Shown here: positions 34,295 through 46,705 of the stretch, in pieces
Numbering within the stretch: position 1 is the stretch's first letter
Layout: the number at the start of each line of letters is the position of its first letter
NCBI GenBank assembly: GCA_026413225.1
Contig: CM048555.1
Coordinates: 78,127,785 to 78,191,784 of the forward strand
Direction of reading: 5' to 3'
Origin: Otis tarda
Lineage: Eukaryota; Chordata; Aves; Otidiformes; Otididae
Length of the DNA: 64,000 nt
Notes under the pieces: model-generated
Seen by the model: the letters and a program-made list of their open reading frames with translations, nothing else
Told to the model about the DNA's origin: nothing
Database searches by the model: none
Program-made: the position numbers and the translations under genes

Positions 34295-37200
34295 ATATTC
34301 AGAACAGAAATAAGGGACATTTTTAACAATGAATGTAATTAACATAGGAATATTATACTTAGAAAAACAGTGGATTTTTCATCACTTGACATTTTGGAAT
34401 CAGTCATTTTCTAAAAGAAACGCAGTAGTACACTTTGAGGTTGTTATGAGCTTGATACAGAAATCACTGGTGGGGAGGAAAAAATAGGTGGGTGCAAAGC
34501 ATCTGTCAGAAGTAGACACAGTATCCTGTTACTAATTAAACTTTTTTTTTCCTTGTGTATTCTGCTTATTATAGTGATGAAAGCCACCACCCATTTTGTG
34601 TTTTCCTTATTCCTTTTAACTGACATAGTAACAGAAGAAGGGTTAATTCTATCAAAAATACCTCATATTTTGTAGTTAAATTAAGGAGCTGTGGTAAGGG
34701 ATACAGTTATCTGTAGGAGCACTGTTCCATTGCAACAAAAATAGTAACTGACATTTAGTACTGGTGATGATAATACACAAACCTTAGAGGATGTATTTTT
34801 TATTTCCAGGAGAGAGTAACTAGCTTGTAGGATAGGTTTGGGAGGAAGGGACCTTAGTAAATAGGGTAAATGTCATCTGCAGTAATTGAATTAAGGAGTG
34901 GAGATTTTGTTCAGAAGAATAATCACTTCAAAAAATTGTTTGGTTTTTTTTTTCCCCTCCAACAATGGTTAACTGGTGCATTTGAAGACCCTCTGCTCAT
35001 CTTCCTGTAGAACATTTGAATAATCTCAGCATGCAACATTTCCATTTGCAGTCTGTGAAGTTATGTACAGAAGAAAACTCATGTGAAGCAAATGAAATAT
35101 TTATTTTGATGTTTATTCTTTCTTACATTCTCTTTGCTTTTTACACTGAGATACTAGCCAATGCTAAAGAAATCCCATAGTTTCCATTAAAATAGGACAA
35201 TTTAACCCCACCTGTAGTAGATCTCTCCATGTACAGGGCCGTATGCATTTTCATCGGGGTGAGGAAATACTAAAAATTGCTGAATTCAACTTGAGTATCA
35301 AAAAGATGAACAATACATTATGCTTTATTTAGTTACATAGCTGATAAGGGTTTCATGTATGAGAGAAATATAGAAGTTTTCAATATTCCTTAAATATAAG
35401 ACAAGAAAAGATGAGGAATGAATGTGGAATTGCTTATTTTGGGAAGGATTCTTTGTTTTCCTTTGCTTCTTAGTTGACCCGTAAATTATTATTGAACCAG
35501 AAGTAATACCTGAGAGGGTCGCAGGCTTGAACTGTTTTCTCTTTACATATCCCAGTTAACACTTCTTTGAGTGGGGAAAAAAACTCAGTGTGCTGATCCC
35601 AGGGTTGAGCAGGATTAGATTGATGCCTCTATTCTTTGCCCTAGCAAGTGACCTTAATTGACATATTCTATTTATTTTAATAAATTGTATTATTTACTGC
35701 ACTTACTCAATACAGTATTTTTAAATATTTATGAAAGAAGCCTTTACATACAGACCACATGTTTGTCCTTGGACTGCTGCCAGAGAATGAGCAGTCTATG
35801 GCTTGAACAATGAGTTTGGATTATGCAGTACTTATTCCTTTTCTATTTTATCTCTTTCATACAATAGACAGCAGCTTTCATCTGTTACAGAGTACAATAC
35901 TGTTTTCTCCACATGATAGTATTACTGCCTTACTAGATTTTTTTTTTCCTAACCCACCCTGTCATTTCTGCTTTTGAATCTTCCTTTATGCATCTACACA
36001 TCTTTTTTTTGTTAATAGAACACAAATATTTTACTATTTTCTTGACATCCCATGTTCCACTAATATTTTAAGAATGTCACACTCCATTTAAGTATCAGGA
36101 TGAAGACATCTAGTGTAATCTTTTCTTCCTGTAAGTGCTCCTGACTTTTTTTGTCTGTATAATTCTGTCTTGCAAGGAGCCTTTCGCAAACTAATGTTCT
36201 TAAGAACACCGTAGATGAAAACTACTCACCTATGGCATTATAAAGAAATGAAACTAGCAACGGGTGAATAGCTGAGGAAGTGAGATATCAGAAAGAAAAA
36301 GAGCTGATCTAACAACAGAGAAGCAGTCTAAAAGCTCATAGCTGAAATGTAGGATAGTGAATTAAAAATGAGTAATACGTATTTCTTCTAAGTGAGCTAA
36401 ATTTTGGTTAGAGCTACCAGACTGACAGTTCTGAAGAAACTGTCTGCAAAAAGGATGCTAAGACTAGAAAAGTGCAAGTTTTTCTCCATCACTGAGCATT
36501 CGATCTGGCTAAGGAAGGTCTTAGTAAGGGCAAAGGATGCAGCTAGTTTTCTGTGTGTAGTCAGTCTCTCTCTTCATGATTTGGATCTATCAGACACTGA
36601 TCAGCAATGACCGATCAATTTCACATGAAATTACCTTCAGGTTGTAATTGGTGATGGTTATTTGCATCTTACTGCATGGATTGGTGTCTCCTAGGGAATG
36701 CCAAATCTTTGTCTAGGTACAGAGAAATAGGAACAGAACAACAATGATATATGGTTTCATCTAGGAAGAGCTTTGGGGAACATCTTCTCAGTGTGACAAA
36801 GATGAGTGGATATTATGTTAGAAAACCATAGTTTTAAATTTACCTATTAATTTTATTTATCAGGCTTGTGCAAGACATTCAAAGGAATCTTGATGATAGT
36901 ACCTCAAGTTTTAACATTTCACCATAAAAATGTAAAAATGCCTGATACACTACAATAACTTTCTGTCTATGAAAAACAGTATCATAGTAGAGTAGTGATA
37001 ATAATCACATGAAGGTACCTGTAGATTTACAGTTTGAAACTGTGGATACTTATTTCACTAAATTTACAAATCTGTGACTGTTATTATTTAGCAAAGAAAC
37101 ATTTGCCACTGTGAAAATTGCATGCAAAACCTACAAATATATTTTACATAATTTCCTGGAAAATAATATTCAGTCTTGTTGGAATGTGTTTGTATTTTCA

Positions 37201-39402
37201 CAAGACCCATCAGGATTGAAGTTGATAGAAATACTACTTTGGGCATAGTACTATTCATACCCTTCCTTTCCAAAGAAAATAGAAGAGGAGATATTAAGGG
37301 TTAATAGAAAAAAGCTGAAGATTTGCAAGGTGACATTGAATAAAGCAGGCTTTAAAGAGTGTAATTAAGATAAATTCTGTGTGTGTTTAAACACTGCAGG
37401 TAGAAATTATCAATGAGTTCATCCTTTCATAAATAAAATTTGAAACTAATGAAATAGTAGTAAAAATAATTATGTTTTCACAGGCATCTTCAGAGTGACT
37501 GTCAGGGATAGGGAGAAACAGGTCCTTTTGTCTCTCTGGCACATTGATCATTTTCAGTGTAATTTAAACCATCTTAATGTTGACAATCTGAGTATGCGTG
37601 TTGGAAACATTTCAATCAGCAATGAATAGGTCAGTAATTTCTTACATGAGACCTACAAAAATACTACTTTTCTTCAACATCCTGAACCACACTCTGTACA
37701 ATTGATTTGTATTGCCAAAAGCATAAAAGAGAGAAGCTGCAGAAATGTATATAAAGCTAAGATCTTGCCCCTACCTCCAGGCAACCAGGTTGTCTCCAAC
37801 AATATATTTGTTATTGTTCTTCCTCAAATACTGACCCTGATTGATACCGATATTCATCCTATATAGCAAATGTGATTTTATTCCTTCTATCCACAGATTT
37901 CTGCTTTTTATTCTTCTGACCCTGGGAGCAGATGAACTGACATCCAGTATGAACAGAGAGAAAAGTATTTTTTTCTTTAAGTTTTCCTCATCTCTCCCCT
38001 CAGAAAACAAAAATTATTCCTTAGATATTTTTAATTATTAAAAGCAGCTAAGTAACAAAGTCCAGAGAGCTAACAAAGTCTTTGCTACATGAAAGAAATG
38101 TTATTCCACAAGGATGCAATAAACATACGTAAGAAATTGTGCAGCAAAAGGCCAGAACCAAAATTCATGGCTTAGGCATAGTAGGATACTTTATTTTATG
38201 AAGCTTAAAGCAAATGGCTTCTTTACTTCTAGTTAAATTATAAAAAGAACAATAATCTTTCAGTGATAAATGGCATAACTTTGCAGTTTGTAAATATACA
38301 TTAACGGAATTCTAAGCTGCTGTTCGTTTTTCCTTGTTCTCTTTTACTCCTTCATTCTGTTTTGGAAGGAAAGGAATCAATTTAACAGTGGAAATCAATT
38401 CTACATTTGCCTAAAATCATCCACCAATGTTATTTTTAATCCTAGAATTAGATGTATATTGCAGTTAGGAACTGCAGGAAGTATATTTCTGTGTGTAAAT
38501 AGGTACTGTATAAATTAACTACTTTATGAGTTAAAATAATCAAAAGCAATAAATTGAAGGGTCTACACAGCAGAAATATTTGATACCTCCTATCCTTGTA
38601 TAACTTCCATCACCATGCATCCGTTCAAGATAATTGCTCTTCATTTTACAAGTGAAGTCATTTATTGCAGCTAGAAGAATAAAGGCATCTAGAAAAAAAA
38701 ATAATTTCCATCATCCCAAATAAAAGGAAGTGAAGGTTTCCCTTTTGGCTTACTTTTTGGTTTCTTCCTAGCCATTAAGTGGTTTTTGCAGCCAATAGTC
38801 CATAGACTGTATCACAGATGCTGCTTTCTACCTGTTAGCCATTGGGAAGAGGGGAATGGTAACAGTGCATCCCTGCACGTTATCCTGGGAGGAGATACTT
38901 AGGACGTAGCAAGGGATGATCTGGCCAGGCAACTGGGACCTGAGAAACATTGCTTGGTCTCCAGTGTAGACATGCCCAATAAAAACAATAATTGGGAATT
39001 GGAGCATACATTTTAAGATTATGGACAAATAAAGGGGAATAAGAAACTGAACAAAATGTTCTCAGTGATATTTCTGAAGAAAAAAGGAGAAAAAAAATCT
39101 AGTCTACTGTACAGACAGTGTTAGGTTAATTCAGTGTGGAAATAAGGAGAAAGTCTTTTAAAAAAATGTATATAATTTATTGTTTTGGGCTAACCCCAGC
39201 AGGTAGCTAAACTGAAATTAGTCTTAGAGTTTGTGGAATTTATAATTTGAAATGTTTCTATTTAGAAACAATGTTTTAGATAACCTAAAACCAATTTAAA
39301 GGCTACAGGCATGCACTGTGCTGACTTGGATGTGCTTTAGATTGTGGCATCCAGAAACTTAATCAAAGTTTTCTTCTGTCCTGAAGACTTTGCTGCTTTA
39401 TT
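34295..39402. other. AT-rich stretch, no gene seen
   Basis: Contains T or A runs (34537, 34945, 35938, 36004, 38695). Open frames are at most 79 codons with no recognisable motif. No repeat family recognised. Confidence 0.5.
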
Positions 39403-39423
39403 TTTTGTTTGTTTGTTTGTTTA
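39403..39423 (+). repeat. (GTTT)n microsatellite
   Basis: Several perfect GTTT units. Ordinary short tandem repeat, complementary in type to the (AAAC)n at 2867. Confidence 0.85.
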
Positions 39424-41974
39424 GTTCTGCTAATAATTAAAATTCTGTAGTGGATCCATAAGCAAAAATCCTTACTATTTCAGATCGTATACTGCAGGCC
39501 TACTTGTCTTTCCTCATATAAACACATGCGTGTAACATTAACAAGTTCAAAAGTATATTTATTTATATGCCTGGACCCACACTGGTGTAAATGTGCAAGA
39601 GTCAAGACTACCACTTTACCTCCAGGAAGGACAGGAGGAAATGTCCTCCTGCCATCACACATGCTGAATCAGAACTTGTCTCACTGAAATAGGAATGTCT
39701 AAGTGGAGTCTCATTGAAACAAGAATGCCTTAGTGCCACTAACTTTGAACATTTAACCTAATAATTAGGAATATGTTTGCCAAAAAAAAATTACTAAGAA
39801 CATTAAGAAAGGAAGACCTCAGCTTTTAGTACCCAAATCCTATTCCATCTATCACTATGGCTTATTGACCAGAGGCATAACACCAATAGATTTTGAGCTT
39901 TCTGGTGGTACTGTGGGATGGATCTGAAAAAAAAACATATAGCCTGGATTAGTTAGAAAAGTAGAGGGGTACTGGAATATGATACCATACTCAAGGCAAT
40001 ATCTACTTCAGACAACTTTACTCTCAAATATATTGACAAGGCAAAGGAAAGGCTAAAGCCTGGAAGCAAAAGTCTTCTCTTTTTCTCTTTATACTTGATA
40101 AGAAATGTCACCAGCTGTGCAGGAAAGCTTACAAAGCAAGGGATTTTTAAGCAAAATTTTAATAATCAGAAGTTATCATTACCTTGGCTACTATTGTGAA
40201 GAGTATCACTACAGAAGCAACTACATAAAAAATAAGTTGCTTTAAATAGAAGAACCAAGCCTTACAATTCCCTTTTCATGTGCAGGGTTATCATCTACAC
40301 ATAAATATCCTACAGGGAAGCACTGAGTGATCTCAGTCTGATCATGTTTTATGGATATACACCATATGGATGAAGGGTAAATGTCTACATTGTCAATAGA
40401 AGCCACTGAACAAACAAGATGTTATCTCTGGGGCCCAAAGATAGACAAATTTACATAAGAAATGAGTTGCACATTTTAAGAAGGTTAATTAGCCATTTCA
40501 AAAGTTCATCTAAGAACATGATCAGTTCCATCAGCTAAAGTCTCCAAATCAAGATTAGAAGCCTTTTAAAGCGATATTATCTAGTTCAACCAGAAGTTTT
40601 TAAGGTATTAATACGGACATCACTGAAAAAAATGTTTTGAGCAGAGTATTCTGGCTTTAGGGTCTATAAATATAAGGAAAAAAGCTTAAAACTAGTGGTG
40701 ATTTGTCAAACAAGACTCCCACTGATACGGAAAATGACCCCAAAAGGAAATTGCAAACAAAATACTACATAGCCCTTGCCAAATATTTGTTTAAGTTATG
40801 TCTTTGCTTTGGAAAGAATGCATTAACATCTCTCCGGGCTATCTTCTACAATTCATAAATAAGTACTCATGAGCTATAGAAATAAAGATAAATTAAGCAA
40901 AAATTAATCTGAATGCTCTCAGAGTGAGTGGGCTGCAGCTTTTCATGTTTGCATATCCCTAGCTATGATTAATTATATAAGTGAATCTGAGAAGGTTTAC
41001 TGATGTAAGCATGCAAACATTTGAGTCTAGTTGAACCTATCTGTAACAATCTGATCCAGAAATAGGGTTGGAAGCATGATAAACAATCTCTCCCATGAGA
41101 GCTTCAGATTTCAGTTCCCTAATATATTTTGCCATGCCCTATTTATTATCTTTTCCATGCTTAATATTCAAAATTTGTTCTTTTTTAACTTAGTACTTCT
41201 AAAGAGTATTTTTTTTCTGATATATACTAACAGACTTCTGTATTTGGACCTGGAAACTGTATTCCTCCCCCTGGTATTATTACATGCATGACAAAGCTAT
41301 ATAAATGTAATCTAAGTCTCAGAGGACCATCTACGCTGGTTTCTTGAGCCTATCTTTGCTCCCGAAAGAAAATCAAATTAGGACTGCTAGAAATGACACA
41401 TACAAGGAAAGCAAAGAAACTGGCAGGGTCTCAGCCATAAAATGCATGTGAGTATTCAGCACCACTTTCTAATACTCATATAACAGCGCTTTGACTATGG
41501 GATCAAGCTCAAAGCTGCTTTTGTATTTTTAGGGCTCTACATGCTTGTTTCAACCTGCTTCACACTTCGGCTTTGCTGCTAATTTTCCTTGCAGTCCACC
41601 CTGATATCGTCCATATTTCTTAGCATGAGACATCTCCTGATTCTTCTATTTTGTTGGATTCTGGAAGAGCCTACCCTAAATCTTTTTAGAACTTTAAAAG
41701 TTGTTAAATCACCCAGCCAGATTCCTATATGCCACAGACCACTTAACGCCATTGGATTATCTTTTGACTGGCAGTAGTTACTTTTTATTCCATACACTTT
41801 GCAATTTTGAGGATTTCAAGAGACTGAGAAGTTATCACTGTTTTTGTAGTTTACTGCAATTATTTTCCATGTTAAAGCTTTGTGCTTTGTTTTGAATTTG
41901 TATTAATCTTTCTAAATTTCCACCATTACACCTGATTAGAGTAAAGGTCTTTTAGCACTTGGCATTTTCATCAG
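39424..41974. other. AT-rich stretch, no gene seen
   Basis: No gene recognised. 39589-39600 has CACTGGTGTAAATG, again a phrase common in old amniote repeats but too short to assign. Confidence 0.5.
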
Positions 41975-42195
41975 AGAGCATGTTTATGTGCTCTAATGAG
42001 GCCACCTCTCAATCTCCTTGTGAAAAACCAAAGAGACTGAACTTAATACATTTATCACTCTATGGCATTTCTCGAGTCTTCAGATTCCTTTATTTGTGCC
42101 TCCTGTCCATTCATTTTTCATCTTTTTAATATCCTACCAAAATCACTGGGCACTCAGTGAATGTCAATACTGGGCTCACAGATGCCATATGCAAA
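41975..42195 (-). mobile_element. Ancient CR1/L3-like LINE fragment (ORF2 C-terminal region), minus strand
   Basis: On the plus strand the blocks CACCTCTCAATCTCCTTGTG, CTATGGCATTTCTCGAG, TGCCTCCTGTCCATTCA, CTTTTTAATATCCTACCAAAATC and TGGGCACTCAGTGAATGTC follow the order of an inverted CR1/L3 C-terminal region. In younger copies the same positions carry CCCCTCAGTCTCCTCTTC, a TCTCGAGGCC type segment, TGCCCTCCTCTGGAC and GGCGCCCAGAACTGGACAC. Identity is low and the ends are uncertain. The 109-codon open frame at 42161-42490 overlaps its end and is chance. Confidence 0.55.
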
Positions 42196-43549
42196 GCTAC
42201 TGTTAACTCTCATTTTTAACAAACTACTCTGTGCTTTGTACATGAGGAATCACAGTCACATTGCAAAAATCTTTATTTTCTTAACTACTATAATGCTTAA
42301 ACATGTATTCCTCCTTACAAACTTCCAACACAGTCTCCCATTCTGCACAACTGGCATTAATTTTTCCACGATCTCCAACACTTTATTCAGCTGTGCTGAC
42401 ACATACTTTATTTTAGAGATCCAAAGTTACCAAGTAAAGCAAAGTTCTTCATGTAATTGGTACACCTTTTTTTTTTTTAATTTAACGTAACACAAATCTT
42501 TGGGACATCTCTGAATTCTCTCAGGAGTAATTTCAGATCAACATATTTCATATTACATAGGAGTATTTGCTGTAAACACCTCCATCTTTGTGTTTCCTTT
42601 CACTCAATCTTTTTGACTGGGAATTTAACCTAGAAGACCTTCAAGATTTCTTTGCTCTGATAGCAGAATCACACAAGGGATTAAACATTTGTTGAGCTCT
42701 CTCTCCAGATAACATCACAATGATTGATAACTTCACATTTGCATTTTTATAAAGACTGAGAAGAATTTGGCCCTTTCTACATAGCACTCATCTCAAACCA
42801 AAACAAATAAGATCCTTTCCTGATGAATAAAGCTGGAATTCATGTATGAGACCAATAAATACACATAAACACATTTGCTTCACAATTGCAACCTTGGAAA
42901 GAATGAGAGAGAAAACTGCATTATCAGCAGCTGACAACAGGTGGAATCATGACACAAGTCTGTTTCTTCTGAATTAAATTTACTTGCATTACAAGTTGAT
43001 CTAATGCTGTGTCACTGTAGTCATGAGGCAAATCTCAGGCCTGCTACAGATTTTTTTTTTGTTCCATAATTTTATCATTTAAACCTCAGCCATCAGAATC
43101 CACAAATGACCTACAAATATGCAAGTCACAGAGAGCATCTGGCAGCTTTGTGCTCAACCACCCTTCACAGCATGCATCATTTGCAAAATAATATAGGCAT
43201 ACCTTAGGGCACTGCTGTTCACACCAGCAGCTTCGTCAATGTTTCTATAAGGAATACAGATTTTCATGAATTTTAGTAGGCTATAAAACTTGCTATACTG
43301 ATGCAGACTCACTATCATGAAGAGTTTTTTTTTTAAAAAAAAAATATTTTAAAAAGAAAATTAAATTAGAAGATATTGAAGAAAAAGAGCACCAGCTATA
43401 TGTAGGTATTGATATCAGATAAGTTCTTAAATGCAGTACACAGTACAAAGCCTCAGTTACATGGCATTTTATTGGTTTCTTTTCAAGATGCAGTGATTTC
43501 TTCATTTTTTTTTAATCAGCTGTTCTACAATCACAGAACGATTCTAAAT
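42196..43549. other. AT-rich stretch, no gene seen
   Basis: T run at 42468 and a T/A block at 43326-43346. No exon or repeat family recognised. Confidence 0.5.
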
Positions 43550-43975
43550 TTGCTACAGTGGAGTGGTTCTCTGGACTGCCGTTACACTGGTTTGTCCAGT
43601 GAAAGTAGGGCCCAGCGCTCAGACTAGGACACCCGAATTCACCTCTGTATGTGCAGGTAGTTACAATACTGATAAGATCTGCCCTGGTTGAGAACTTAAC
43701 AGAGCCTTAAGCGCTATTTGGTGAAGGTGTGTACTGACCAGTCCTTTACCTGAGCTCCATTGGCTACCATGGCAGCTTAGAGTTCAAGTCATTTGCCAAC
43801 AGCATCTAGTGTCATTTGAGACACTTTGGGACATCCTGCATGGCCTGCAACTGCCAGTCCAGAGGATGCATGTTTTCCACCAGTCATCTCTTACACCGTC
43901 GAAACTTGTTGAGATGCCACAGATCCACTGCCGTGTTTGAAATGGTTCCAGATTGCTGGTTTTCAGCACTGACTC
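43550..43975. other. More GC-balanced, CpG-containing segment of unknown origin
   Basis: Unlike its flanks, this segment is near-balanced in composition and keeps several CpG sites (CCGTTACACTGG, CAGCGCTC, CACCCGAATTC, CACCGTCGAAAC, CTGCCGTG). The minus strand has a 61-codon frame (43784-43969) without known motifs. It may be an unrecognised interspersed repeat, a decayed LTR or retropseudogene, or regulatory DNA. Confidence 0.35.
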
Positions 43976-45712
43976 AAGGCTCTCACATATAAGATTCTAC
44001 ATTTGGATGTATCAGAATCTGCAAGTTGACTCCCACCCTTAATTTTCATGTTTCTTCTAAACCAGGAGAAGTACTAAACTGTACAGTGATAAAAATAACA
44101 GAAACTTTTGGCCTAATTCTGGTTGCAGCCTGATTTTGAAGTCAGGAAGTGTTTTATATTCACTTTTCCCCACTGAATATTTGGAACAAGGGATATTCCA
44201 GATACAGAATTGTATCTGCTATTCATTGCTTAATCTTAATTAAGAAGATCCACTCCACAGCGGCTGTGTGTCTGTACATTTTGTTCTAGTTGAAGTAACT
44301 AAAAAAATAGTCACTAACAGATAGAAAACACAGTATATTTGGTTTCCTTAAATGAACCATCTTCCTGGAACATTTCTGAATAATCAAGTAGTCACAGTAT
44401 GTTATTGTGACTAGTAAGAAAGCTGAAGAGAACTTTCATTAAAAAAAAATTTATGAGTGAGCCTTCTTTCTGGACTGTTGCATGCTAGGATCTTCCCCAG
44501 AAATTCATTATACAAATGACCAGCAAAGTCACATGTGAATAAAGCGATGAGAGACAAGGTTATTTTAGAGAGTTTAAAGTAGAATGTTGGTCTTCCCTAT
44601 ATAACATCACAGTTCAGCAAATCAGGCTATGGGAATCTGCAGGAAAAGTCTTTCTTTCCTTTCTCCCCACTCTCTTCTCGCTTGTCTTTCCATAAAAATC
44701 CTCCAAAACTTCACTGAAGTTAATGAAATGTCACCAAAGTAAAAGGAATCAATTTCAGGCCATTTATGTTGTCTCACATTTGATCTTCTTCTTCTTGATG
44801 TTTTACTTGTCTTTGTCTTCCTTCCTTATTTCCCAAGAGAACAAAATAAGGAGGGTCGGAGCCCAGTTCATCACTGGATTTTTACTCCAGTAAAAAAAAA
44901 AACTAACTTATTTCAGTGCTTTATACAGGTATGAAAATTGATTTATAGTGTTTGGATGTGCACATCCACAAAGTGATAATTTACAAAGGAAACATGCTAG
45001 GGAAAAGTTAGTGAACTGAGATTCATGATGTTATTTTTCAACCTAAAGTTTGTTAAGGATTTGGTTTTTATTAAATGTCTAAGAGGTAAGGTATGAAATT
45101 TAAGATTTCAGAATCAAAATACAGAAATATCTTTAACTGTCATGACAACAGCAGATAAAGTATCAAGGATTTCTGTTTTGAGTACAATCTGAAATGGAAC
45201 TTCTTTCATTCCATGATAAAGTTGATAACAATGCAAAATAAAACATTCCACTAATGTACATTCCGAATTTCTGAGAATAAATATGATTTCTTTGATGAAC
45301 AACCTGGAAATTGGCACACTTCATGTACAGAGACATTAAAGTCTTTGCAATCAAAGACCAGAACTCCAAATTAAAATTACAGTATTAATACATTCCATTG
45401 CCTCTGCCCATTCCTTATATTATTACCTACAAAGTTACATTTTCTGTTTATTTTGTATATGCAGTTTTTGTTTATGCTTAGGTACTTTAAAATATAGTTT
45501 CAGTAATATGTTCCAAACACAATTCAGCTTTGATGTCCCTCAGAGGCACAACTCCTCTGAAATGTTTTTTAATAATTTGTCTTCCTAAAGTATGTACAAA
45601 CAACAATACATCTACTGATGTTGGCTGCGTCAGTTACACTCAGCATTACTAGAATTGTATTCAGAGTAAAGTCATATTTAACCAAAGAAGGACAACAACG
45701 ATAACAAAATGA
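43976..45712. other. AT-rich stretch, no gene seen
   Basis: 44705-44760 carries CACTGAAGTTAATGAAATG and GGAATCAATTTCAGGCC, phrases reminiscent of ancient amniote repeats. Otherwise nothing recognised. Confidence 0.45.
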
Positions 45713-45770
45713 CAGTTGGACTTGGTGATCTTAGAGATCTTTTCCAACCTTAACCATCCTATGATTCTAA
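45713..45770 (+). mobile_element. CR1 3' tail, old
   Basis: AGTTGGACTTGGTGATCTTAGAG, then TCTTTTCCAACCTTAACC and one octamer (ATCCTATGATTCTAA). This is the 'GATGATCTTAGAGGTC' type of CR1 terminus, distinct from the young copies. Only the last ~58 bases are present. Confidence 0.85.
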
Positions 45771-46218
45771 CAAAATTTATCTACAGCTGTAACACATCGC
45801 TCTAACTTAAGGCAACAAAACTGTTGGATTTAGTTAATATTTTAAAAAAATATTTCAGAGAAAAACACAAGATTCTGGGATGTAGAAAAGCTTAGAGAAC
45901 ATATCCTGAACAGGTTTTACCTTCAGAATCCAGCATGAAGCATGGAGTTATGCAACATGAATCTTTTAAGTATATGTGTTCAGGTAGACTTTTGTCAAAG
46001 TGCTTTACACTATATTTTGAAGGGGAAAGAGGACAAGCAAGGTTTGTAACCCTCATCTTTTCACAAAATCATGCTTAAGTAATATAGAACAATCATTTGC
46101 AAAAAAAAAAAAAAAAACCAAAACAAAAATTTAAAGAAATTATCTGATAGCATCTAATATTCTGCCACTTCAGAAAGGTGAATAATTTTGAAATTAAAAC
46201 CGTATACAACTTTCTTTG
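45771..46218. other. AT-rich stretch with poly-A tract
   Basis: A run of about 17 A followed by CCAAAACAAAAA lies at 46101-46128. No gene or repeat family recognised. Confidence 0.5.
46214..46218. repeat. Target-site duplication CTTTG, left copy
   Basis: Matches CTTTG at 46701-46705 on the other side of the LTR exactly, fixing the LTR ends at 46219 and 46700. Confidence 0.8.
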
Positions 46219-46700
46219 TGTCATGGTTTAGCCTCACTCAGCAGTGAAAATACCACATAGACGCTCACTCACTGCCCCCCTCATCCTCTCCCTAGTAGGT
46301 TGGAGAGGAAAATTGGGAAAGAAAAGAAGGCAAAACTCTTGGGTTAAGATAAAAGCAGTTTAAGAGGACAACAGAAGAAAACAAAACAGAAATGGAAAAT
46401 GAAAACAATAAGAGACTATACTTTAGCACATAATTTACGGTACAATTACTCACAGTGAATCCTGATGCTCAGCTCCCTCCTGAGTAACAGAAATTTCCCT
46501 TCAGCACCATCCCCACTTAATATACTGAGCATGATGTCACATGGTGTGGAACAGCCCTTGGGCTAATTTGGGTAAACTATCCCAGCTGTTGGCTAATTAG
46601 TAAACTGTCCCAGTTGTGTCCCCAGCCACAGGTGTCACCAGCTCCAGCTCCTCTCCCAGAGCAGGTAAAAATTAATTCTGTCCTAACTGTAACCACAGCA
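46219..46700 (+). mobile_element. Solo LTR of an avian endogenous retrovirus with perfect 5-bp target duplication
   Basis: It begins TGTCATGGTTTAG and ends AACCACAGCA. CTTTG lies immediately before (46214-46218) and CTTTG immediately after (46701-46705), a perfect 5-bp target-site duplication. The segment CACTTAATATACTGAGC, then TGATGTCACATGGTGTGGAA, is collinear with CAACTTTATATGCTGGGC and TGACATCATATGGTATGGAA in the LTR at 56053, so both are one family. Compared with that copy, the GTGAGAAGCAGAAAA...CAGCACAAAT block near the 3' end is deleted. A 5-bp duplication fits class III (ERVL-like) or other 5-bp-generating retroviruses. There are no internal genes. Confidence 0.88.
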
Positions 46701-46705
46701 CTTTG
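46701..46705. repeat. Target-site duplication CTTTG, right copy
   Basis: Partner of 46214-46218. The perfect match supports integrase-mediated insertion followed by LTR-LTR recombination. Confidence 0.8.

Noticed and set aside
42161..42490. 109-codon plus-strand frame with hydrophobic stretches
   Set aside because: It overlaps the end of an ancient CR1/L3-like fragment on the other strand and ends in a T run; most likely chance.
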